DNA of 64,000 nucleotides, taken from Syntrophus sp. (in: bacteria) (GTDB taxonomy: Bacteria; Desulfobacterota; Syntrophorhabdia; Syntrophorhabdales; Syntrophorhabdaceae). The translations under genes were made by a program, and so were the position numbers. Positions 16,496 to 25,327 of this stretch are shown piece after piece. The notes under the pieces were generated by a model, which was not told the DNA's origin, did no database searches, and worked only from the letters and a program-made list of their open reading frames with translations. Within the stretch, counting starts at the first letter, position 1. The number at the start of each line of letters is the position of its first letter. The stretch lies in contig PNOM01000003.1 of the NCBI GenBank assembly GCA_013824835.1, positions 1 through 64,000 on the forward strand. Reading direction: 5' to 3'.

Positions 16496-17242
16496 ATGGA
16501 TTTTGAATATATCATTGACAGCCATACCCATTGGGGACCTTCCATAACCCTCGGGACTCATGTAAGCACGGGGGAGATTAAAAGGCAGCAGGTAGAGACA
16601 GGCATAACCCATGTGGTTGTAATGCCGTTTCCGTCAACAGCTATTGAAAACAACGCCATTAATACCCGCCTTTTCGCTGAGACGGAAAAAGAAAAGGCAT
16701 TCATACCTTATCACTACATAAGAGAAGACTATGACAGAGATGGTTTTGACCCTGTACCGGAGGAATATTATGGGGGTAAATGGCACTGGATGAGGGGGTG
16801 GCAGGACACGGCTTCGAATTATAAAATTCTCAATGACAAGAACCTCCCAGGGCTGATCGAAAAGTTGAGGAAGATCGATAAGCCGGTTATCTTCGAGGAA
16901 GAATTATCCTTTACTGAACAATTTGTTGCCATGGCCGATGGGTTGAAGCTTATCATTCCCCACCTCGGCATGCTTGGCGGTAACCCTGTTGATTTTTTGA
17001 GAAGCCTTAAAAACTGTGAGTCGGTTTATTTTGATACCGCCCTTGCGTCACAGGATACGATTCTCCGATTTGTTGAGATTATAGGCCCTGAGAGGGTCAT
17101 CTTTGGTTCTGATATCCCTTTCGGTACAATGAAGACCGAGCTTTCCAAAGTCCTCACCTTGTCTATCCCTGATAAAGACAAGGAACTGATAGTCTCGGGC
17201 AACATCATACGGCTGACAGGCTGGCAAGGGCAGTGCGGGTGA
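16496..17242 (+). CDS. Amidohydrolase-family TIM-barrel protein
   Basis: 248 residues from ATG 16496; an upstream in-frame ATG at 16424 would add 24 residues with no family similarity and neither start has a good ribosome site. The barrel begins at once with YIIDSHTHWG, the H-x-H metal site of strand 1, and later shows VIFEEE, LIIPHLGMLGG (second metal His) and VIFGSDIPFG (metal-binding Asp of strand 8). This is the amidohydrolase_2 pattern, covering decarboxylases and C-C or C-N hydrolases with one or two metal ions. Substrate unknown; no pathway neighbour points to it. Confidence 0.8.
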   Translation: MDFEYIIDSHTHWGPSITLGTHVSTGEIKRQQVETGITHVVVMPFPSTAIENNAINTRLFAETEKEKAFIPYHYIREDYDRDGFDPVPEEYYGGKWHWMRGWQDTASNYKILNDKNLPGLIEKLRKIDKPVIFEEELSFTEQFVAMADGLKLIIPHLGMLGGNPVDFLRSLKNCESVYFDTALASQDTILRFVEIIGPERVIFGSDIPFGTMKTELSKVLTLSIPDKDKELIVSGNIIRLTGWQGQCG

Positions 17243-17254
17243 TTGCAGTCTTTG

Positions 17255-17452
17255 TCAGGCTGTTTTTTCTTCCGGTGTTATCTGTTTCAATCGTTTGGTG
17301 ACAGCTTGCAGGGACCTCTCCCTTTCGTTCAATGCTTCACGAAACTCGCGTCTATGGGTTCGATGGATCTCTACGCCAAGATGGAGCAGGTAGTTTTCAA
17401 GGACATTCAATAATAGTTTTGCCTCGTCTTCGTTCATTTCAAAGTTGATCAT
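17255..17452 (-). CDS. Small conserved-looking helical protein
   Basis: 65 residues, placed by a strong AAGGAGG ribosome site just upstream of ATG 17452. It is almost wholly helical and charged (NEDEAKLLLNVLENYLLHLGVE, then HRTHRREFREALNERERSL), with no membrane segment and no Cys. The pattern of a small helical pair could fit an antidote-like or regulatory protein, but I do not recognise a family. It faces the amidohydrolase gene tail to tail, with 12 bp between them. Confidence 0.6.
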   Translation of the reverse strand: MINFEMNEDEAKLLLNVLENYLLHLGVEIHRTHRREFREALNERERSLQAVTKRLKQITPEEKTA

Positions 17453-17535
17453 GATGACCTCCTTTTTGGTGATCTTTATATAGATAAATATAGCTCATAT
17501 TATGCCGATTGCAAGGAGTTTGTTCTAAGTACATG

Positions 17536-17565
17536 TTGACTTTTAGGCCTCTGTTTTGTTATAAA
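17536..17565 (+). promoter_or_regulatory. Sigma70-type promoter for GAPDH
   Basis: TTGACT (17536-17541), an 18-bp spacer and TATAAA (17560-17565). The predicted transcript has a leader of roughly 280 nt before the GAPDH start, in a 400-bp stretch (17453-17852) otherwise free of recognised genes. Confidence 0.5.
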
Positions 17566-17590
17566 TACAGTATACGTAAGGGGATTACAG

Positions 17591-17752
17591 ATGCCTGCCA
17601 CTGTCCGGAACATAAGCTCATCAACTTTTATGAGGGATAAATGTGGGGTAAAAGAGGCAAAAAACATGGCGTTCAGACCCTCTTTCAGGAAGCATTTCTC
17701 ATATATTATCCCTGTAGGCGGGGTAACATACCGACATTCCCGGATTAAATAG
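17591..17752 (+). CDS. Possible 53-residue leader ORF
   Basis: An ATG at 17591 sits eight bases after AAGGGG and opens 53 codons ending at TAG 17750-17752. It is basic (several Arg/Lys, one Cys: RDKCGVKEAK) and lies in the long leader of the GAPDH transcript. No family recognised. It may be a real small protein, an upstream regulatory ORF, or chance. Confidence 0.3.
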   Translation: MPATVRNISSSTFMRDKCGVKEAKNMAFRPSFRKHFSYIIPVGGVTYRHSRIK

Positions 17753-17852
17753 AATACAAGGGTACCACGATGTATCAGGGGGACACGCTTTTCACAGGAA
17801 GTCTCTCTTTAATGGAAAATGCGCTGATATTTTTAAATTGGAGGTTATTGAA

Positions 17853-19130
17853 ATGGCTAAAGCTCAGGTTTTTGAAAACAGGCCACCGGTCCTTGGGATA
17901 AACGGATTGGGAAGAATCGGGAAGCTGACGTTATGGCATCATATAGCCAGAAAATATTTTAAAGAGATTGTAATAAACCAGGGAAGAGAAGTGGGTATGG
18001 GATTATCGTCAATTGCCCAGTTTATTGAAAAGGATGCTACATATGGACTGCTCCACAAGTTTTTGCATGGGATAAAGGCGGAGCGGGTTATTGAGATCAT
18101 TGATGAGAAGAAGGGGACAATGCGTATCGACGGAATGCCTGTAACGGTCCTGCGGGAGGCAAGGAATCCCAAGGATATCCCGTGGCGTGACTTCGGCATC
18201 GAGATTGTTGCCGAATGTACAGGTAAATTTGGTGACCCCACTGCATCCTTTGATAATGACAAGGGTTCAATAAAAGGGCATTTCGCCGGCGGCGCAAAAA
18301 TTGTAATCAACTCATCTGCTTTCAAGATCAAGAATAAAGCCTTGTCTATGCCTGATGATGCGGTGACCCTCATATACGGCATCAATCATCATGCCTTTGA
18401 TTACAAAAAACACAGGCTCATATCAGCCGCATCCTGCACGACAACAGGGCTTGCCCATATGGTAAAGCCCCTTCTTGAAAACAAAGAGACGAGCAGGATC
18501 CTTACTGCCTCCATGTCAACCGTTCACGCGGTAACAAATACGCAGAGCGTGCTTGACAATGTACCGAAGGCCGGGGAGAAGGACCTCAGGAAGAACAGGA
18601 GCATTCTCAATAACATCATCCTAACCTCTACCAACGCTGCAGATGCGCTGGCGCAGGTTATCCCCGCAGTGCGGGAGATCGGCTTTATGGCTGACTCAAT
18701 ACGGGTTCCTACGAATACGGAATCTCTGATAGTGCTGAATGTAACCTTCCAGCCTCAGATGAGCAAGGACGGGACTACACCGTTGATTACCACGAAGACC
18801 ATAAATGATATCTACAAACAGGTGGCAGAGATCGACCCTGAACACCTTCTTATATACACGGAGGAGCAGAATGTTTCAACCGACCTCATTGGCGTGGATG
18901 CGGCGATTGTTATCGAAGGACAATTTAATCATACCCGCACTGCTTTTCAAACAATTGATCTTTCACGAATACCCAATATTCCAGATATACTGGTGAAGGC
19001 GATGGAAAACGAAACCTTACGGGTGCCGGTTGTCCACGCGAAGATATTCGGTTGGTACGACAATGAATATGGGAGCTATACGAACAGGATGGGGGATTTA
19101 ACGGTCTTTGCCCATAAACAGTTAACATAA
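17853..19130 (+). CDS. Glyceraldehyde-3-phosphate dehydrogenase (long, divergent form)
   Basis: 425 residues from ATG 17853, chosen by GGAGG at 17840-17844; a TTG at 17838 overlaps that site. Motifs are GAPDH: NAD-binding GINGLGRIGKL (15-25), ECTGKF (121-126), the catalytic Cys195 in SAASCTTT, and YDNEYGSYTNRMGDL near the C-terminus. It is some 90 residues longer than usual GapA (about 335), and the strict SNASCTTN signature is altered to SAASCTTT, so cofactor or substrate use may differ. It should interconvert glyceraldehyde 3-phosphate and 1,3-bisphosphoglycerate. Monocistronic, closed by the hairpin at 19138-19176. Confidence 0.85.
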   Translation: MAKAQVFENRPPVLGINGLGRIGKLTLWHHIARKYFKEIVINQGREVGMGLSSIAQFIEKDATYGLLHKFLHGIKAERVIEIIDEKKGTMRIDGMPVTVLREARNPKDIPWRDFGIEIVAECTGKFGDPTASFDNDKGSIKGHFAGGAKIVINSSAFKIKNKALSMPDDAVTLIYGINHHAFDYKKHRLISAASCTTTGLAHMVKPLLENKETSRILTASMSTVHAVTNTQSVLDNVPKAGEKDLRKNRSILNNIILTSTNAADALAQVIPAVREIGFMADSIRVPTNTESLIVLNVTFQPQMSKDGTTPLITTKTINDIYKQVAEIDPEHLLIYTEEQNVSTDLIGVDAAIVIEGQFNHTRTAFQTIDLSRIPNIPDILVKAMENETLRVPVVHAKIFGWYDNEYGSYTNRMGDLTVFAHKQLT

Positions 19131-19137
19131 TGAATAA

Positions 19138-19183
19138 TACCCAGGATGTCGCTTCATGGAAGTGGCATCCTGGGTAGGTTTTT
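19138..19183 (+). terminator. Rho-independent terminator of GAPDH gene
   Basis: Arms tacccaggatg (19138-19148) and catcctgggta (19166-19176) form an 11-bp stem followed by five T residues (19179-19183), eight bases after the GAPDH stop. Confidence 0.85.
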
Positions 19184-19184
19184 G

Positions 19185-22100
19185 TCAGATCATTATTTTC
19201 AAAGGTTCTTCAGATTTACTCTCATGTTTTCCAAGATAGACAGTGCCGCTCCACCCGTCAATACTTATAAAATCTCCCCCCTTAATCTTCCGGCTGTCAA
19301 TGAGGCTGTAGCCTTCTATTTCGTAGACCCGCAGTTTATTGAAACCAACGACACCCACTTTGTTGAGCTGGGGGATTGTTACTGCAGCATGGGAGGTGCC
19401 GCCCCCTTTAGCGGTCAGCAGGCCGTCAGCCTGGAGAATAATCCCCACATCTTCTGATACGGTATCGGGGCGGATCAGGATGAGGGGGGTATCCGGTTCT
19501 CTTTCCCGGTAATATTTGATCTCATCTTCCGAGTAGACTGCCCTGCCTGAGAGGGCGCCGCCGCTGACGCCAATCCCTATGCCGAGAAGAGAGACCTGGA
19601 GATCCGGGGTATCGCGAAAGATATTCAAGCGCCTTGTTTCAGTCTGGGTCATGTCCCGGGTTTGAAGTATATAGAGGCTATCTCTTGTTGAGTTTTCAAA
19701 GGTGAACTCAATCTCCTGATGACGGAAACCCTTTTCATAGATGAGAATTTCGGCAAGCCTGACAAGCTCATGATAGATTTCAGGGAATTTTATCTCAAGA
19801 GAAATGGTAGAGTCTCTTGGTTCCGCAATTCTTTGATTTTCGGAAATAGGATAGGTTTCAACAAGGCCGGACACAATGTCATCCCCCTGGACGCCGAAGA
19901 TGAAATCACCATACAATGCAACCTCAGGGGACGGCCCCTTCGGGTTTCTCGTGAATATTACCCCTGACCCTGAGTCTTCATTCAGGTTTCCGAAGACCAT
20001 AGCCTGCACAATGACTGCGGTGCCCCATTCGTCAGAAAGGTGCATCTCGTGACGGTATATATTCGCCTGATCGGAATACCAGGATGCAAAGACCCGCAGG
20101 ATTGACTGCTGAAGCTGTTCAAAGGGGTCATCAATAACTTCAATGCCTCCTTCCTCCATGGCGCTCTTGTAAGAAAGGGCAATTTGCCGCATCTGTTCCG
20201 CATTGAAGAGTATCTTTCTGTCTATATTATATTTAAATTTGAAATTGTTGATAATTCTGTCAAAAAAATTCCTGTCCAGGTTATGGAACATACCCCACAT
20301 CTGGAGAAACCTTCTGTAGGAGTCCCACGCTGCCCATTCAAATCCCTTCTTTGTACTCAGCCCCTCTGCGATTGCCTCGTTGATGCCTACATTGAGGAAG
20401 GAATGCATCATTCCAGGGAGGGAAATAGTGGCGCCGCTTCGTACGGAGAGGAGCAAAGGGTTATGGTGGTCACCGAATTTCTTGCCCTCTGCCTTCTCAA
20501 GCTTTATTATCTCGTTGTATATACGGTGGCTTACGTCATTAAAGATGTACTTGTACCCAACCACTGCGTCATATTTTCTGAAAACCTCGGTGGTAAGGAT
20601 AAAGCCGGGCGGGACGGGGAAATTAAGGGCTGCGAGTTCCTTTAGAAAATATCCCTTGTTTCCGATAAGTATCTGGTTGTCAGTCTGTTTATTTTTCTTG
20701 TAAATAGTTGAAATTGTCAGTTCAGGCATGTAGGCCATAACAAGGTTCAGGATCTGCTTGTTATCCTTGAATTTCTCCAGTTCGGCATTCAAGGTCCTGA
20801 TAATGGCGTTGATGAAATTATCGAGCACCTGGAGCCCGAAGGCAGAGGATATGACGGATCTGCAAAAGTTTTCCGAGGCCTGATATACTACCTCCTGATC
20901 CTCCTGACCAAGGCTCGCAATCGCTGCTGTTCCATCCTTTTGGGAATTTTGCCGTATAATGATCGGCAGATTCCCGCTATGGGCATTTATGTAGTAGTCC
21001 TTGATAATATCCCTGATGCCCTTGGAGATGAATTGAAAGATATCAACATATTGATCCACGGAGAACTGTTTGATCTGGAGTGCACTGGTGATGTATTTCA
21101 TCTTGGCGACAAGGCCTTCTGTGGTAATGCCCTCCAGATCAAGGGCTTTTACATATAGCCAGAGACATTTGTGGATATTCATAAGGGTGCTTTTTGTAAT
21201 GAATTTGAGGTTTAAGGAGACTATCAATTCTTCAAATAATGTGGTGGCAAAATGTTCGAGACGGAGCGAAAGCCCAACGGCCTCGAATTTTTCTTCCTGG
21301 TATGTTCCGTACATGGACGGAATGCCGGCAGCAATATGTCTCTTGTAGTAGATATTCTCAAAATAGGTCGTCTTTATGGGAGAAAGAATCCGTTCCTTGA
21401 GGATTGAGAGAAACCCGAGAATGATGGTGAGACTTTGATAGTAGTTCTTCTTATGGATATGTCTTCTCAGGGTACGGATTGTCGGAGTGCTGAAAATTCC
21501 TGTAGCCTCCAGGTCTTTGAGTAAATCAATAGGGAGGAAATTATACTTCTTGTATAAAAGCTGGTACAACCGGATCATGAGCGCTGCCCGCTCTTTGTCC
21601 CGTTCTGTAACGCCTTTAATTTGCTGTATTGCCCTGTGCGCCTTTGCTGAATCCCAGTCAAGAAAACTATGGGGCTCGTTCTGTATCTTCGGAAAGAGGA
21701 GAGAGAATACCCTGTGCATACCATCGAAATACTCGCCTTTGTCGGCTACCTGTTCATACACCTCGAGGGGAAGGTGATCCCTGATATACATTTTGCTGCC
21801 CGAATGCCAGAAACGAAATATATCTTCAATAAAGCTCACGAGCAGGCTGTTGCTCTCTACATGGGATTGTTTGCGAAGGTAGTAGACAAGCTTGTCATTC
21901 CTTTGGGAAAGCTCATCTACTCTGGTTGATGTATCCCGTAACTCGCCCTCCGCGCCGATTTCATTAAAATAGATAGGAAAGATTCGCAGGAGCTGTTTCA
22001 CGAGATTATATGCCGGTGTTATCTCTGAGTTGAGAAGACCTGAAATCTCTTTTTGCAGAAGGTCTGTATCCCGCACAAAAACCCCGCCGATTTTCAGATT

Positions 22101-23399
22101 GATAATGAGGGCTGACAGGAGCCTTTTGGTCCACCGGGGCCGCAAAGCAATAATCTCAAGCCATGACCGTATATTCATGATATGAGCGGGGTTTACCCTT
22201 ACCTGCCACTCGGCGGTTGAGCCTGTAATCTCAGGACGCTGAAAACCGAAAAGGATTAATTCTTCAATCATGGTATCCACAAGGGGGTGGTTTTTCTGGG
22301 CAAAGACCTCCCTCGCAATGGTAGTGACACAGTCTATTATGACACTGCGGTGTTCATAGGATGCACTCTGCTTTAAAAGGGCAAAAAGCTTCTTCACAAA
22401 GTCGTTCAGATCGCCATCGTTTTCCTCCTTGAATACTACACGGAGGCATCTGTTGATCTCCTGGAGCACACTATTGTAGATGTCGGAAAGACCGGAGACA
22501 TTCATCATATTGAACAGGAAATCGAGTTTTACCATGTGGCGGTGCCCTGGAAACGCGGATGACCTCTCCAGATCATCCGCAATCAGGAGATATCCGTTTA
22601 CGATCTGGGCATGATCAGGCAAGGTAAGATATGTGGCGATAAGGCTATTGTCATTGGCCATGATCCGGTCATGGAGACCTTCCAGATTTCCCAGCAGAGA
22701 CTCAATATTTCTGTGGCTTAAGGGTTTTATGAGGGCCTCAAAGACGCTTGCCCCTTCATTATTTTCTGTATCCCGACTAAACCACTCTGCGGGGTCAGGC
22801 TGGGTGAGCCAGAATATATATGTTTCCTTAAAAAAACCGTAGAGAACCATTTTTAAAGAATCTACAGGTACATCAAACCCTGGGTCAACGACAGATTTAA
22901 GAAGCGCCTTCAAATAGGTGGAACTTTTCCTGAAAAGAGGGCCATAGTCATTATATGCCTTTTTCAAAGACTCGGCGAGAAAGGGAAAAAGGACGAGGTT
23001 CCGGGGAAGGAGTTCCCTGCTGTTTGAGACGATTGTGGCGACATAATCAAAAAGGTAGCGGATCGATGTTTCTCTGATCTCCTCACTTGAGGCGGCTCTT
23101 ATGATGTCGAAATAGATGGAAAGAATGATTTTGAGGGCACCGCACCCATCCCTGTGCATGTTTATTTCGTAGAAATCGCCTATGGAGAGGGTTCTGAGTT
23201 CTTTTAATACATATTCCCAGTTTACATAGGGGTGGTTAAGCTCAAGGAGCAACTCACGGGTACGCTTGGAAACACCGTAGTGTCCTTCCACGACCTCAAG
23301 AAGTCCGTTGTATTGTTCCGGTATCGCTACATTTGCGGCCGTACGCTCCAGATTTACCTGAAGGGCTGAAGAATTAAGGGGTTTTATCTGTTCATCCAT
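19185..23399 (-). CDS. Giant PPDK/PEP-synthase-like protein without PEP-binding barrel
   Basis: 1404 residues. The C-terminal 500 residues are recognisable: a pyruvate phosphate dikinase ATP-grasp domain from about 905 (GNKGYFLKELAALNFPVPPGF, LLSVRSGATISLPGMMHSFLN, VFGNLNEDSGSGVIFTRN, LQTRDMTQTE) to about 1265, then the phosphohistidine swivelling domain with TAKGGGTSHAAV, the phosphorylated His near 1336. The chain stops soon after, so the C-terminal PEP/pyruvate TIM barrel of PPDK and PpsA is absent. The first 900 residues are helical and unassigned. It probably makes a phosphohistidine from ATP and passes it to an unknown acceptor or partner. The gene is alone, tail-to-tail with GAPDH. Function inferred. 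Confidence 0.75.
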   Translation of the reverse strand: MDEQIKPLNSSALQVNLERTAANVAIPEQYNGLLEVVEGHYGVSKRTRELLLELNHPYVNWEYVLKELRTLSIGDFYEINMHRDGCGALKIILSIYFDIIRAASSEEIRETSIRYLFDYVATIVSNSRELLPRNLVLFPFLAESLKKAYNDYGPLFRKSSTYLKALLKSVVDPGFDVPVDSLKMVLYGFFKETYIFWLTQPDPAEWFSRDTENNEGASVFEALIKPLSHRNIESLLGNLEGLHDRIMANDNSLIATYLTLPDHAQIVNGYLLIADDLERSSAFPGHRHMVKLDFLFNMMNVSGLSDIYNSVLQEINRCLRVVFKEENDGDLNDFVKKLFALLKQSASYEHRSVIIDCVTTIAREVFAQKNHPLVDTMIEELILFGFQRPEITGSTAEWQVRVNPAHIMNIRSWLEIIALRPRWTKRLLSALIINLKIGGVFVRDTDLLQKEISGLLNSEITPAYNLVKQLLRIFPIYFNEIGAEGELRDTSTRVDELSQRNDKLVYYLRKQSHVESNSLLVSFIEDIFRFWHSGSKMYIRDHLPLEVYEQVADKGEYFDGMHRVFSLLFPKIQNEPHSFLDWDSAKAHRAIQQIKGVTERDKERAALMIRLYQLLYKKYNFLPIDLLKDLEATGIFSTPTIRTLRRHIHKKNYYQSLTIILGFLSILKERILSPIKTTYFENIYYKRHIAAGIPSMYGTYQEEKFEAVGLSLRLEHFATTLFEELIVSLNLKFITKSTLMNIHKCLWLYVKALDLEGITTEGLVAKMKYITSALQIKQFSVDQYVDIFQFISKGIRDIIKDYYINAHSGNLPIIIRQNSQKDGTAAIASLGQEDQEVVYQASENFCRSVISSAFGLQVLDNFINAIIRTLNAELEKFKDNKQILNLVMAYMPELTISTIYKKNKQTDNQILIGNKGYFLKELAALNFPVPPGFILTTEVFRKYDAVVGYKYIFNDVSHRIYNEIIKLEKAEGKKFGDHHNPLLLSVRSGATISLPGMMHSFLNVGINEAIAEGLSTKKGFEWAAWDSYRRFLQMWGMFHNLDRNFFDRIINNFKFKYNIDRKILFNAEQMRQIALSYKSAMEEGGIEVIDDPFEQLQQSILRVFASWYSDQANIYRHEMHLSDEWGTAVIVQAMVFGNLNEDSGSGVIFTRNPKGPSPEVALYGDFIFGVQGDDIVSGLVETYPISENQRIAEPRDSTISLEIKFPEIYHELVRLAEILIYEKGFRHQEIEFTFENSTRDSLYILQTRDMTQTETRRLNIFRDTPDLQVSLLGIGIGVSGGALSGRAVYSEDEIKYYREREPDTPLILIRPDTVSEDVGIILQADGLLTAKGGGTSHAAVTIPQLNKVGVVGFNKLRVYEIEGYSLIDSRKIKGGDFISIDGWSGTVYLGKHESKSEEPLKIMI

Positions 23400-23453
23400 C
23401 GATACACCTTAATGCACTGTTCCGGTCTTTTATTGTGTGAATATTGTGTTAAT

Positions 23454-23489
23454 AAAAAAAGGGGGGTATTCACCAACCCCCCTTTTTTT
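23454..23489. terminator. Bidirectional-looking terminator after etfA
   Basis: Seven A, six G, a ten-base loop, six C and seven T (23454-23489) give a strong stem with a T-run on both strands. On the minus strand it ends the thiolase-crotonase-etfBA operon 17 bases after the etfA stop. Confidence 0.9.
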
Positions 23490-23505
23490 AGGCATCAACG
23501 CATAA

Positions 23506-24492
23506 TTATTTGTTCAATTTTGCTTTGAACTTTTCAATAAGTTTCGGGACAAACACGTTAATATCTCCCACTACGCCAATGGTGGCATTCTTAAAGATCG
23601 GGGCATCGGCATCTTTGTTGATGGCCACGATACAATCAGATGTCCTCATTCCTGCAAGATGCTGGATGGCTCCGGAGATACCGCAGGCTATGTAGATTTT
23701 CGGCTTTACTGTCTTTCCTGTCTGACCTACCTGATGGTCATAGGATATCCAGTCTGAATCAACTGCGGCACGGGATGCACCCACTGCGCCGCCCAGGAGA
23801 TCGGCAAGCTCTTTGAGCATGGTAAAGCTTTCTGCCTTACCTACGCCTCTGCCGCCTGAAATAATAATATCAGCCTCAACGAGATTTACTGACGTTGCGG
23901 ATGGTATAAATTCGACTACCTTGGTGTGAAGGCTATCTTCCGATACTGAAACGGATTCTTTTACAACCTCGCCCTGTGCTGCGGCATCTTTCTCAGGCAT
24001 GGCAAATGCCTTTGGTCTTACGGTAGCAATCTGAGTCTGTGCCTTCTCATTAACCACGGTTACCGTGAAGTTGCCGCCAAAAGCAGCCCGTGTCATCTTC
24101 AGCTTGCCGCCGTCGATTACGAGACCGATGGTATCAGCACAGAGACCTGTCTGAAGCTTTGCGGCTGCGGCTGCTGCCATATCGGAACCCTGACTTGTAC
24201 CCCTGAAGAGCGCAATCTCAGGTTTGTACTTCTCAATGAGAGTCTGTGCGGCCTTTACATATGCATCAGCCCTGAACCCTTTGAATACGCCGTCTTCTAC
24301 TGTATATACCTTTGAAGCGCCATAAGCTATAGCGTCTTTTGCGATCCCGTCAACGCTGTCTCCTATGACAAAGGCGCATACATTTGAGCCCAGGTCTTTA
24401 GCAAGCGTTTTACCAATGCCCAGGATTTCAAAGGACATTGGGGATGCATTTCCGTCTTTATGTTCTATATATACCCATACATCGTTAGCCAT
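23506..24492 (-). CDS. etfA: Electron transfer flavoprotein alpha subunit
   Basis: 328 residues, normal length. The C-terminal FAD domain carries [33 protein letters not shown] and the family signature [16 protein letters not shown], with IVAINKD and DAPIF following. ETF alpha binds FAD and, with EtfB, carries electrons from acyl-CoA dehydrogenases to membrane quinone or, in bifurcating systems, between NADH and ferredoxin. No bifurcation-specific partner is present in the window. It is the last gene of a four-gene operon and starts 18 bp after etfB. Confidence 0.95.
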   Translation of the reverse strand: MANDVWVYIEHKDGNASPMSFEILGIGKTLAKDLGSNVCAFVIGDSVDGIAKDAIAYGASKVYTVEDGVFKGFRADAYVKAAQTLIEKYKPEIALFRGTSQGSDMAAAAAAKLQTGLCADTIGLVIDGGKLKMTRAAFGGNFTVTVVNEKAQTQIATVRPKAFAMPEKDAAAQGEVVKESVSVSEDSLHTKVVEFIPSATSVNLVEADIIISGGRGVGKAESFTMLKELADLLGGAVGASRAAVDSDWISYDHQVGQTGKTVKPKIYIACGISGAIQHLAGMRTSDCIVAINKDADAPIFKNATIGVVGDINVFVPKLIEKFKAKLNK

Positions 24493-24510
24493 TATTATCC
24501 CTCCTCCCGG

Positions 24511-25308
24511 TTATTTTATGACTTTCAAGTCAATAAGTTTGTCTACAACCGTAGTTGCGATGTCTTCGAGCTCGCCTTTCAGGATTTCTCCTGCGCCTCT
24601 TGGTGGTGGTACTGCGATTTCCACAACCTTGGTAGATGAGCCTGCTGCTCCTACTTTACCCTTATCCAATCCGAGGTCATCGGCGGTCCACTGGGGTATT
24701 GCAATCTTTGAGGCCTTTCTGATGCCCATGAGGTTGGGAAGACGGGGTTCATTGATGCCTTTAATGACGGATACTACTGCCGGCAGTTTTGCCTCAACAA
24801 CCTGTGTGCCGCCTTCAATTGCCCTTTCCACTATTATCTTCTTGCCTGCTTCATCGATTGAACGGACCTTGGAAACATAGGTAAGCTGGCTGAAGTCGAG
24901 TATTGAAGCAAGAAATGCACCCACAACGCCGGTATTGCCGTCTGTGGACTGTTTACCACAAAAGACTACATCCACATCACCGATCTTCTTAATGGCAGCT
25001 GCGAGCACTGATGCGGTTGCATAGGTGTCGGAGCCGGCAAATGCGTCATCGGTAAGCTGATAGACTGAATCTACCGTGAGGGCAAGGGCGTTTCTCAAGA
25101 CGTCTGCTGCTTTGTCCGGGCCCATGGTAATTGCGACGATCTCACCGTCATAGTTTTCTTTTGTAAGCAGGGCTTCTTCTAATGCGAACTCGTCAAAAGG
25201 GTTCGTTACCGAGTCCATCCCTTCTCTGTTGAGTGCGCCCTTTGGAATGTCCCACTTCACTTCTGCTTCAGTGTCGGGAACCTGTTTTATACACGCTACT
25301 ATCTTCAC
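24511..25308 (-). CDS. etfB: Electron transfer flavoprotein beta subunit
   Basis: 265 residues from GTG 25308, selected because AAGGAGGA sits five bases upstream and the family start KIVACIKQVPDTEAEVKWD follows at once; the longer reading adds nine residues without support. Motifs include NPFDEFALEEAL, TMGP, FCGKQSTDGNTGVVGAFLA (AMP or second FAD site) and the C-terminal recognition-loop region RLPNLMGIRKASK. Together with EtfA it forms the soluble cytoplasmic heterodimer. Whether it is a bifurcating type cannot be told safely by eye. Confidence 0.95.
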   Translation of the reverse strand: MKIVACIKQVPDTEAEVKWDIPKGALNREGMDSVTNPFDEFALEEALLTKENYDGEIVAITMGPDKAADVLRNALALTVDSVYQLTDDAFAGSDTYATASVLAAAIKKIGDVDVVFCGKQSTDGNTGVVGAFLASILDFSQLTYVSKVRSIDEAGKKIIVERAIEGGTQVVEAKLPAVVSVIKGINEPRLPNLMGIRKASKIAIPQWTADDLGLDKGKVGAAGSSTKVVEIAVPPPRGAGEILKGELEDIATTVVDKLIDLKVIK

Positions 25309-25327
25309 AGTCTCCTCCTTGTTGTTT

